A DNA stretch of 5,887 bases. Origin: Caldilineaceae bacterium (GTDB taxonomy: Bacteria; Chloroflexota; Anaerolineae; Caldilineales; Caldilineaceae). The stretch lies in contig JAHBVH010000146.1 of assembly GCA_019637645.1 (NCBI GenBank), forward strand, positions 1 to 5,887, read 5' to 3'. The notes under the pieces are model-generated. The model had not been told where the DNA came from. It worked only from the letters and a program-made list of their open reading frames with translations, and made no database searches. Of the stretch, positions 1-4,903 are shown in pieces. The position numbers were made by a program, and so were the translations under genes. Position 1 is the stretch's first letter; every line of letters begins with the position of its first letter.

Positions 1-649
1 AGGGCTGGAATTTGGGATTGACAATGGCATCGGCATAGCGGACGGCGGCGGTTGGCTGGTCTGTGGACGCGGGTAGGGGGAGGCCCCACAGTGGATCAAC
101 GCCAAGGGTCAGCCCTTCAAATTCTGGGGTGAGGTCATGGTGATCGGTGATGATCACTGTGACGCCTTGGGCTTTGGCAAGGGTGACCCCTTCGCTGTCG
201 GCAATGCCAGTGTCGCATGTGAGCAGTAAATCGACCGGAAAGGTTGGATCGGCGAGCTTTTCTTGGAGCGTTGTCGGGCGGATGCCATGGCCTTCGCTAA
301 AGCGGTTGGGCACATGAAAACGCACCCGCTCGACCCCAGCCAGCTTTTGGATGGCTGCGACCAAAAGCGAGGTGCTGGTCTGCCCATCGACATCAAAGTC
401 GCCCCAAACAAAAATGTTCTGACCTGCTTGGATGGCGCCGTGGAGAAGCTGGGCCGCGGCGGTTACACCCACCAAGGCCGTCGGTGGCGCTGGGGCATAG
501 TGACCAGGGTTGAGAAAAGAGCGCGCTTTTTCCGGCGTGTCGATCCCACGCTGCGCCAACAACTGGGCGAGCAGGGGGTGGCCGCCGACAAAGGTCACTA
601 ATCCTGCCGAAGGGGTAATGGGCGGAACAAGATTCCAAGCGCGCTTCAC
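1..649 (-). CDS. recJ: Single-stranded-DNA-specific 5'-3' exonuclease RecJ, N-terminal part (runs off the left edge)
   Basis: RecJ is a DHH-superfamily, metal-dependent exonuclease that degrades single-stranded DNA from the 5' end in recombination and base-excision or mismatch repair in the cytoplasm. The first 216 codons are present; E. coli RecJ has 577. Seen: motif I DFDVDG at about residues 84-89, CDTGI with Asp146, the DHH triad at 169-171, and AIVNP at 208-212. NRFSEGHGI at 116-124 matches the RecJ segment between motifs I and II. The spacing from DHH to NP is about 40 residues, roughly 25 more than in E. coli RecJ, so an insertion lies there. I chose the GTG at 649 because AAGGGGAG sits 6 nt upstream and the residues after it read as a normal RecJ N-terminus. 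It lies 27 nt behind the nuclease gene and is probably cotranscribed with it. The C-terminal OB-fold half is outside the window. A RecJ-like DHH paralogue is the only serious alternative. Confidence 0.93.
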   Translation of the reverse strand, partial: MKRAWNLVPPITPSAGLVTFVGGHPLLAQLLAQRGIDTPEKARSFLNPGHYAPAPPTALVGVTAAAQLLHGAIQAGQNIFVWGDFDVDGQTSTSLLVAAIQKLAGVERVRFHVPNRFSEGHGIRPTTLQEKLADPTFPVDLLLTCDTGIADSEGVTLAKAQGVTVIITDHHDLTPEFEGLTLGVDPLWGLPLPASTDQPTAAVRYADAIVNPKFQP

Positions 650-655
650 AGTTTA

Positions 656-663
656 CTCCCCTT
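656..663 (-). promoter_or_regulatory. Ribosome binding site deciding the recJ GTG start
   Basis: The minus strand reads AAGGGGAG, then a 6-nt spacer, then GTG at 649-647. It lies entirely in the 27-nt gap after the stop codon of the upstream nuclease gene, so recJ has its own strong translation signal and does not depend on translational coupling. No ATG with comparable support is present in this frame nearby. Confidence 0.8.
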
Positions 664-676
664 GTAATGTATCCCT

Positions 677-1543
677 CTAAAAAGCCAGTTCATCGACATC
701 GGCCAAGGTAAATTCTAGCGCGGCGTCTAGATCTACGGCGAAAAATTCTTCGGCATCGACGAGCTCTGTCAGGTCACCGGCGGTGACGCCCCGATTGCAC
801 CGGCTGCGATAGATGCAGTAGCTACAGAAGCGTTTGCGGTTGGCGTCCGTATCCATCACTTTGGGAAAATCAGCTTCGCGGCGACCGGCGAGGATCTTCG
901 CCATCACCTGTTGTAATTGGTCGTGGGTGGCGTCATGCTGGGCGCGGTCATAGCGGAAGCTAACCGGTTGACCAGGGGCCGCGGTGAACCAATACCGCAT
1001 CTCGACCTGCTCTGGTTGCACGGGGCCCCACGGCATGCCCGCGCTGGCCTCAACCAAGACATAGGGATAGACCAACGTCTGCATCCGGCGGCGTAGAATG
1101 TGAGGCTCAGTGCGCTGCCGGGCTGTTTTCCAATCGACAATCACCACACGGCCATCGGGGTCCGCCGTGATGAGATCAAATTTCGCGGCCAACCGATAGG
1201 CACCCAAGGGAATGGTCAAGACCCGCTCGGTCTCGACATGGTTCTGGGGTAGATCGGCGGGGCGATGGCGTACGTAGGCGTCAAACCAGCTTGCTAATGG
1301 CTGTTCTAGGCCAAACGCAAGTTGCTCTGGATCGATGCCGATTTCGGCCCGCTGGATGAGGAGATGGAGATTGGCCCCGAGCCGCATCAACTGTTCATAT
1401 TCCTGCACCGGTGCGGCTTCAATGGCTGGCCAGGGCAGTTGTTCGACATAGGCCAGCCAAAAGCGCCGCGGACAATCTTCATAAGCCTGCAAACTGGATT
1501 GGCTAAAGGCGAAGGTTTCTGGCAGCGGATGTGGATTATTCAT
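677..1543 (-). CDS. PD-(D/E)XK (RecB/Cas4/AddB-like) nuclease with predicted Fe-S cluster
   Basis: This 288-aa protein has the layout of PF12705-type nuclease domains. Seen: an N-terminal Cys24 in the CPRRF segment, His60, Asp123 in KFD, the core D-W-K at 137-139, and a QxxxY motif at 155-159. A C-terminal cluster Cys240-x2-Cys243-x5-Cys249 completes four cysteines. In AddB and Cas4 this arrangement (one distal Cys plus three C-terminal) binds a 4Fe-4S cluster that clamps the nuclease fold, and His/Asp/Asp/Lys form the metal-dependent DNA-cleaving site. All catalytic residues appear intact, so activity is likely (inference). There is no helicase domain and the length is that of a stand-alone nuclease. 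The acidic tail, about residues 257-288, has no recognised motif. It is the first gene of an operon with recJ. The ATG at 1543 falls on the predicted transcription start, so no Shine-Dalgarno is expected or seen. The exact substrate is unknown. Confidence 0.88.
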   Translation of the reverse strand: MNNPHPLPETFAFSQSSLQAYEDCPRRFWLAYVEQLPWPAIEAAPVQEYEQLMRLGANLHLLIQRAEIGIDPEQLAFGLEQPLASWFDAYVRHRPADLPQNHVETERVLTIPLGAYRLAAKFDLITADPDGRVVIVDWKTARQRTEPHILRRRMQTLVYPYVLVEASAGMPWGPVQPEQVEMRYWFTAAPGQPVSFRYDRAQHDATHDQLQQVMAKILAGRREADFPKVMDTDANRKRFCSYCIYRSRCNRGVTAGDLTELVDAEEFFAVDLDAALEFTLADVDELAF

Positions 1544-1549
1544 GGATGT

Positions 1550-1578
1550 ATTATAAACGGCCTGGAGTGGTTTTTCAA
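1550..1578 (-). promoter_or_regulatory. Sigma70-type promoter for the nuclease-recJ operon, predicted leaderless
   Basis: The minus strand has TTGAAA at 1578-1573 (5 of 6 to consensus), a 17-nt spacer, and a perfect TATAAT at 1555-1550. Counting 6 nt past the -10 box puts +1 at 1543, which is the A of the nuclease ATG. Between TATAAT and ATG there are only six bases and no Shine-Dalgarno, so the mRNA should start at or within a base or two of the start codon. The -35 overlaps that of the divergent promoter. Confidence 0.8.
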
Positions 1579-1600
1579 TTTGGCTCGGATCTCATATACT
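1572..1600 (+). promoter_or_regulatory. Sigma70-type promoter for the DsbA-like gene
   Basis: The plus strand has TTTTCA at 1572-1577 (4 of 6 to TTGACA), a 17-nt spacer, and TATACT at 1595-1600 (5 of 6 to TATAAT). Predicted +1 is about 1607, giving a 5' leader of about 70 nt before the ATG at 1677. The -35 shares five of its six positions with the -35 of the opposite promoter, so RNA polymerase should not be able to occupy both at once. Confidence 0.65.
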
Positions 1601-1676
1601 GTTGGGTAATTCAGGCGTAGATTCCTGCGCCGCTTTCGACTTTATGGACTTTGAAATGTTGGAGAAAAGCTGCGCT

Positions 1677-2321
1677 ATGTCTCAATCGACCCACCAACCT
1701 GACCTGTTGCCTATTCATGTTGACGTTTGGTCGGACTATGTCTGCCCGTGGTGCTACCTGGCCGCCTCTAGCTTGGCGAAGCTCGTCGCCTCGCATGGTG
1801 TAACGGTTCAGTGGCATTCCTATGAACTGCGTCCCAAAGGCGCGCCACCGATCTCCCCAGAGTACAAAGAGCGTATTCTGGCTGGGCAACCGCGGCTCTA
1901 TGCCATGGCGCGAGAACAATATGGCCTAGAACTTAACCAAGGGCCCTGGGGTGTTGATAGCCGACCGGCCTTAATTGGGGCCAAATACGCCGAGACACAA
2001 GGGGTGGGGCCGGCCTACCACGACGCGGTTTTACGCGCCTATTGGCTCGAAGCCAAATCGATTGACGAATTGGATCTTTTGGCGGCCATCGCCGCGACGG
2101 TTGGCCTCGATCCAGCCGCTTTCCGGGCCTCTCTCACGGATCCCGCGCTGGAACAGGCGGTGCTCGACGATGTTGCTTGGGCACACGCCAATGGTATCAA
2201 TGGCGTGCCAGCATTGGTCTTCCAACAGAAATATCTGGTCTCTGGTGCGCAGCCCCATCCTGTCCTTGTTCAAATTGTTGAACAGATCCGTGCCGAGGAA
2301 CAAAAAGCTAGCAGTGGTTGA
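1677..2321 (+). CDS. DsbA-family / FrnE-like thiol oxidoreductase
   Basis: This 214-aa protein is a thioredoxin-fold DsbA-domain oxidoreductase of the FrnE type (COG2761, PF01323). Seen: the first strand IHVDVWSDYVCPWC with active-site Cys23-Pro-Trp-Cys26, a long helical insertion at about residues 60-165, and the cis-Pro loop NGVPAL with Pro178. There is no signal peptide or membrane segment, so it should act in the cytoplasm as a disulfide oxidase/isomerase or reductase rather than as periplasmic DsbA. It is shorter than Deinococcus FrnE and lacks that protein's second, C-terminal cysteine pair; it contains no cysteines beyond CPWC. I chose the ATG at 1677: GGAGA lies about 11 nt upstream (a slightly long spacer) and the domain starts about 12 residues later. 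The frame stays open up to a TTG at 1602, but that lies upstream of the predicted transcript start. In-frame ATGs at 1644 and 1656 lack a convincing Shine-Dalgarno. It is monocistronic and converges on the FprA-type gene. The physiological substrate is unknown. Confidence 0.88.
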   Translation: MSQSTHQPDLLPIHVDVWSDYVCPWCYLAASSLAKLVASHGVTVQWHSYELRPKGAPPISPEYKERILAGQPRLYAMAREQYGLELNQGPWGVDSRPALIGAKYAETQGVGPAYHDAVLRAYWLEAKSIDELDLLAAIAATVGLDPAAFRASLTDPALEQAVLDDVAWAHANGINGVPALVFQQKYLVSGAQPHPVLVQIVEQIRAEEQKASSG

Positions 2322-2384
2322 TTCACTGTCGTGATGCGGCATGGCAGGGCAAGCGCGAACCTTAAAAATGCAGGGAAAGAACCC

Positions 2385-2430
2385 CTTCTAACAACGAAAA
2401 GCGCCCGCGGGCGCTTTTCGTTGTTAGAAG
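2385..2430. terminator. Bidirectional intrinsic terminator formed by a perfect 46-bp palindrome
   Basis: Positions 2385-2430 equal their own reverse complement with no mismatch, centred between 2407 and 2408. The core is AAAA, a GC-rich stem GCGCCCGCGGGCGC, then TTTT, so either strand gives a GC hairpin flanked by A and U tracts. It sits between two convergent genes (stops at 2321 plus and 2516 minus), the expected place for a shared terminator. The U tract is only four bases and is itself paired by the outer arms CTTCTAACAACG and CGTTGTTAGAAG, so termination strength is uncertain. Nothing else is evident in 2322-2384 or 2431-2515. Confidence 0.8.
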
Positions 2431-2515
2431 CTGGAACGGGAACCTCTGGGGTGCCGATGCGATTTTGATGATTCGGTGGATTGCCATTGATGGCTTCTCT
2501 TCCCGAGTGGCCGTG

Positions 2516-3964
2516 CTAGCCTGCTGGGGTGGCTGCCGTCTGCGCGGTTTGGAGGGCGGCCAGCATCGCTGGAACGTCGGTAAATTTGACGCGTGGTCGG
2601 CCTTGCGCTTCCCCCTGCGCGATTTCGAGCTGGTCCAACCGTTGCCAATCGGCGAGGGTGACAAAGGGCAGTTGGCGGGTCGCCAAGAGTTGGGTGATGG
2701 CGTGTGGATCGGGCTGAGGTGCAGGAACAGTCGTCGGTAGGTCGGCCAACATGTGGGTCACTGTTTCGATAGCGTCCGGCTTGTTCGTGCCGATGACACC
2801 ATTCGGCCCCCGTTTTACCCAGCCCACCACATACTCGCCAGGGATAACCTGACCGTTATTCGGGTCCGTGACTCGCCCCTCTACATTAGGAATGGTGCCC
2901 CGTCGTTGATCATAGGGTACGTCGTTACTCAAGGGCATTCCCTTATACCCCACCGAACGGAGAATGAGACCCGCGGGAAGCGTTTCAAATTCGCCTGTCC
3001 CCTCGGCGTTGAGATAGCCAGTATGATCGGCGCGTAGCTCATTCTTCTCTAGCCGCACCGCCGTAAGATGTCCATCTGCACCCAAGAGTTCAACTGGCGA
3101 AACCAAGAAGCAGAAGTGGATGCGGCGTGGCTTGCCACTGAGTGGGCGAGCGGCATAGTCGCGCAGATGTTCCAAGTTTCGTTGGATTTCGGTACTTGCG
3201 GCGGCTTCAGCCGCGCTTTGCGGATCAAGCGCTAACGCTGCCGGATCCACCACTACATCAGTCAGCGATAACTCACCGAGTTCTTTGACTTCGGGTGGCG
3301 TAAATTTGACTTGGGCCGGACCCCGGCGCGCCAAGATGTAAATATCTTGGATCTGGCTTTGGGCCAGAGTGGCAAGGGCATAGTCGGCTATATCCGTTGT
3401 GCGTAATTCATCGACCGATTTGGCAAGGATTCGCGCCACATCCATGGCGACATTCCCCACACCCACGACTACCGCGGTTTTGGTGCTTAGATCAAAGGTC
3501 AAATGGGCAAAGTCGGGGTGGCCGTTGTACCAAGCGACAAATTCGGTGGCCGAATAACTGCCAGCAAGATCTTCCCCTGGAATTCCCAACTGCCGATCCG
3601 ACTGCATACCCACGGCGTAGACGATCTGGTCGTAGGATTGGTGTAAATCTGCACGGGTGAGATCTTTCCCAAAGGTGATGTTGCCAAAGAAGCGAAAGCG
3701 CGGGTCAGCCGCCGTGCGCTCAAAGACTTTGGTCACCGACTTGATCTTGGGGTGATCGGGGGCGACCCCATAGCGTACCAACCCATAGGGGGTGGGCAAC
3801 CGTTCAAACATATCCACAGAGAGCTGGACCGTCTTTTGCTGTAAGAGTGAACTGGCTGCATAAAAGCCGGACGGTCCGGCCCCGATAATGGCGACGCGTA
3901 CTGGTCGTTCTGCTGTCCCCAGCGGTGGACTGTTGGGGGGGACAGCATTCAATTGATTGGTCAC
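2516..3964 (-). CDS. fprA: FprA-type ferredoxin/adrenodoxin-NADP+ reductase
   Basis: This 482-aa FAD enzyme of the adrenodoxin-reductase/FprA family (glutathione-reductase fold) moves electrons between NADPH and ferredoxin or a similar one-electron carrier in the cytoplasm. Seen, numbering from the GTG: the FAD-binding GAGPSG at 28-33, the family signature PYGLVRYGVAPDHPKIK at about 59-75, the NADP-binding GVGNVAMDVAR at 168-178, ARRGPAQVKFT at about 212-222, and the C-terminal FAD-contacting GWVKRGPNGVIGTNK at 381-395. Length fits the family (mycobacterial FprA has about 456 aa). I chose the GTG at 3964 because AGGGAG lies 8 nt upstream; the TTG six bases earlier would leave only 2 nt of spacing. 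No ferredoxin or P450 gene is adjacent in this window, so the electron partner is unknown. It appears to be transcribed alone, but I found no convincing promoter. Glutamate synthase small subunit is a relative, but the FprA signatures argue against it. Confidence 0.95.
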   Translation of the reverse strand: MTNQLNAVPPNSPPLGTAERPVRVAIIGAGPSGFYAASSLLQQKTVQLSVDMFERLPTPYGLVRYGVAPDHPKIKSVTKVFERTAADPRFRFFGNITFGKDLTRADLHQSYDQIVYAVGMQSDRQLGIPGEDLAGSYSATEFVAWYNGHPDFAHLTFDLSTKTAVVVGVGNVAMDVARILAKSVDELRTTDIADYALATLAQSQIQDIYILARRGPAQVKFTPPEVKELGELSLTDVVVDPAALALDPQSAAEAAASTEIQRNLEHLRDYAARPLSGKPRRIHFCFLVSPVELLGADGHLTAVRLEKNELRADHTGYLNAEGTGEFETLPAGLILRSVGYKGMPLSNDVPYDQRRGTIPNVEGRVTDPNNGQVIPGEYVVGWVKRGPNGVIGTNKPDAIETVTHMLADLPTTVPAPQPDPHAITQLLATRQLPFVTLADWQRLDQLEIAQGEAQGRPRVKFTDVPAMLAALQTAQTAATPAG

Positions 3965-4207
3965 AAACAAAACTCCCTATCCTGCTAACATTTAGATATT
4001 ACTGTTAGAAGTTACGCACTTGGACAAAACCAGACAGGTTTGGAAAACCTTGTATCCCGTTGGCGCTGTGGTTCCCACAACCGCCAACGCAAGACGCTGT
4101 CAGATTTCTGGTCGTACCTCCAACTGCCTAAGTCCTAACTGTATACAACGTTAGCAGACGCGTCCAGCTCGATCTGTTAGGCCAGTTCCGTTCCGGGCTA
4201 TGTGGAT
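3965..4207. other. Non-coding gap upstream of fprA with repeated GTTAG/CTAAC motifs
   Basis: This 243-nt gap contains no convincing coding sequence on either strand. GTTAG or its complement occurs five times, starting at 3985 (CTAAC), 4004, 4135 (CTAAC), 4150 and 4176. The first two form an inverted repeat, CTAACA at 3985-3990 and TGTTAG at 4003-4008, separated by 12 nt and lying just upstream of the fprA ribosome binding site. An 8-bp palindrome TGTATACA is at 4140-4147. A short stem AAACC/GGTTT with a 5-nt loop is at 4027-4041. The dyad could be an operator (inference). No good -35/-10 pair was found on the minus strand, and there is no clear terminator for the gene ending at 4208. Confidence 0.4.
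3973..3978 (-). promoter_or_regulatory. Ribosome binding site deciding the fprA GTG start
   Basis: The minus strand reads AGGGAG, an 8-nt spacer, then GTG at 3964-3962. The in-frame TTG at 3970 is too close to this site (2 nt) to be served by it, so the protein most likely begins MTNQLNAV. Confidence 0.7.
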
Positions 4208-4411
4208 CTAGGGCCGCAACATGCTCCCAAATTGGCGGGCCAAGGTTAGGATACTAATGCCTAACTGAAAATAATCGGCGGGGCCAAGGGCTGCCAGCCC
4301 CATTTTGCCGTCGCCATCGGGCTCGTTGTCGCCCACCACCCAGCCAAAAGCGCCGCCCAATACGGCCCCGGCCAGTAACCCGATCACAATGGATTTTACC
4401 CGATGATTCAT
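4208..4411 (-). CDS. Small glycine-zipper membrane protein, function unknown
   Basis: I do not recognise this 67-aa protein as a named family. Seen: a basic N-terminus (His3, Arg4, Lys6), one hydrophobic segment at about 7-27 with glycines at exactly 11, 15, 19, 23 and 27, then an acidic loop DNEPDGDGK at 28-36, and a second amphipathic helix at about 45-65 ending ARQFGSMLRP. The regular GxxxG spacing is a glycine zipper, known in other proteins to pack membrane helices tightly into oligomers. The positive N-terminus suggests N-in topology for the first segment. I chose the ATG at 4411 because AGGAG lies 7 nt upstream; a longer TTG-started reading would include that ribosome binding site in its coding sequence. 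It follows the 94-aa membrane protein gene by 80 nt on the same strand and may share its transcript. Confidence 0.75.
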   Translation of the reverse strand: MNHRVKSIVIGLLAGAVLGGAFGWVVGDNEPDGDGKMGLAALGPADYFQLGISILTLARQFGSMLRP

Positions 4412-4418
4412 CCTGCAT

Positions 4419-4423
4419 CTCCT
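4419..4423 (-). promoter_or_regulatory. Ribosome binding site deciding the start of the 67-aa gene
   Basis: The minus strand reads AGGAG, a 7-nt spacer, then ATG at 4411-4409. This near-ideal arrangement supports the 67-aa form over the 75-aa form that would start at a TTG at 4435, and it is good evidence that this tiny gene is truly translated. Confidence 0.75.
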
Positions 4424-4444
4424 GCGTTTGTCCAATACTCGTGG

Positions 4445-4468
4445 GCGAAAGTTTTTAGATACCTTCGC
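4445..4468 (-). other. Possible mRNA hairpin between the two small membrane-protein genes
   Basis: On the minus-strand transcript, GCGAAGG (4468-4462) can pair with CUUUCGC (4451-4445) through six Watson-Crick pairs and one G-U pair, with a 10-nt loop. The complementary strand would have an A-C mismatch instead, so the structure favours the minus-strand RNA. No U tract follows, so it is not a normal terminator. It could affect transcript stability or attenuate read-through. Chance is also possible for a stem this short. Confidence 0.3.
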
Positions 4469-4491
4469 TCACATTGCAATCAATAATGGCA

Positions 4492-4776
4492 CTAATTTTC
4501 TGGATCAGCTAACTTCTGAATGATGGTTTCGGCGCGCTTGACCTGCCCCTGAAAACGGACTGCCTGTTCATCGACTTGCGCGCTCACCGTTGTCACCTGG
4601 CTACGTACTTGTCGGCTGAGGCGTTGACTGCGCCAAGCCAATCGTTGCACGGTGCCATGAAAGGCTTGCATGCCCCGCACCATAAAATAAAGGGCTGCCA
4701 CGGGAACGAATAGCCCAATAAAACAAAAGAGCGACAGCCAGATCACAGACAGGTCACGCCAAAAAGTAAGAGCCAT
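4492..4776 (-). CDS. Small single-pass membrane protein with a helical cytoplasmic tail, function unknown
   Basis: This 94-aa protein has no family I can name; its layout recalls short DUF948-like or YtxH-like envelope proteins. Seen: a strongly hydrophobic segment at about 9-33 (VIWLSLFCFIGLFVPVAALY and on), then a basic stretch with Arg34, 45, 49, 52, 55 and 58, followed by a heptad-like polar helix at about 50-90 rich in Gln, Val and Arg that could form a coiled coil. By the positive-inside rule the tail should be cytoplasmic, with the N-terminus outside. The ATG at 4776 has only a weak purine-rich Shine-Dalgarno (GAGAGA, about 10 nt upstream), but it precedes the membrane segment sensibly and lies about 43 nt downstream of a predicted transcript start. 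The 67-aa membrane protein follows on the same strand. Confidence 0.72.
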   Translation of the reverse strand: MALTFWRDLSVIWLSLFCFIGLFVPVAALYFMVRGMQAFHGTVQRLAWRSQRLSRQVRSQVTTVSAQVDEQAVRFQGQVKRAETIIQKLADPEN

Positions 4777-4826
4777 GGCAACTGTTCTCTCGCATTCTAC
4801 CTAAATTTTCTGTTACACATCCCACA

Positions 4827-4855
4827 ATTGTAGCAGATTGAAAAAGGGCGAGCAA
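4827..4855 (-). promoter_or_regulatory. Extended -10 promoter for the small membrane-protein genes
   Basis: The minus strand has TGCTACAAT, an extended -10 (TGn plus TACAAT, 5 of 6 to TATAAT) with the hexamer at 4832-4827. Seventeen nt upstream is TTGCTC at 4855-4850, a weak -35 (3 of 6). Extended -10 promoters tolerate a poor -35. Predicted +1 is about 4820, leaving a leader of about 43 nt before the ATG at 4776. Confidence 0.5.
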
Positions 4856-4903
4856 AGCATCCATCGATCATGAGAAAAGATAATGAGAGAAACCTGTCAA
4901 GTT

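Noticed and set aside
154..638. Other-frame ORFs overlapping recJ (263-601 plus, 154-411 minus and 393-638 minus)
   Set aside because: The recJ frame contains all DHH-family motifs through this stretch. The other frames show no recognisable domain and arise from the GC-rich codon use.
1602..1676. In-frame N-terminal extension of the DsbA-like protein to a TTG at 1602 (or ATGs at 1644 and 1656)
   Set aside because: The TTG lies upstream of the predicted transcript start at about 1607 and has no ribosome binding site. The two ATGs also lack a convincing one, and the conserved domain begins just after the ATG at 1677.
2483..2494. Small inverted repeat GCCAT-TG-ATGGC downstream of fprA
   Set aside because: Five-bp arms with a 2-nt loop and no T tract; too small to be a terminator, and the 46-bp palindrome nearby explains termination.
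3397..3948. Several ORFs in other frames inside the fprA gene, on both strands
   Set aside because: They lie entirely within a strongly conserved FAD/NADP-binding protein and have no motifs or ribosome binding sites of their own.
3996..4027. Possible fprA promoter: TAATAT at 4001-3996 with TTGTCC at 4027-4022 on the minus strand
   Set aside because: Both boxes match only 4 of 6 and the spacer is 20 nt, too long for a sigma70-type promoter. The true fprA promoter remains unidentified.
4797..4871. 24-codon minus-strand ORF rich in cysteine (contains CYNCGMC), resembling a mini zinc-binding peptide
   Set aside because: It has no ribosome binding site and overlaps the best promoter candidate for the 94-aa gene, and such a short ORF is expected by chance.
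4895..4900. Perfect TTGACA on the minus strand just after the aldo/keto reductase stop
   Set aside because: No acceptable -10 box lies 16-18 nt downstream (the bases are TTTCTC-like), so it is probably a chance match.
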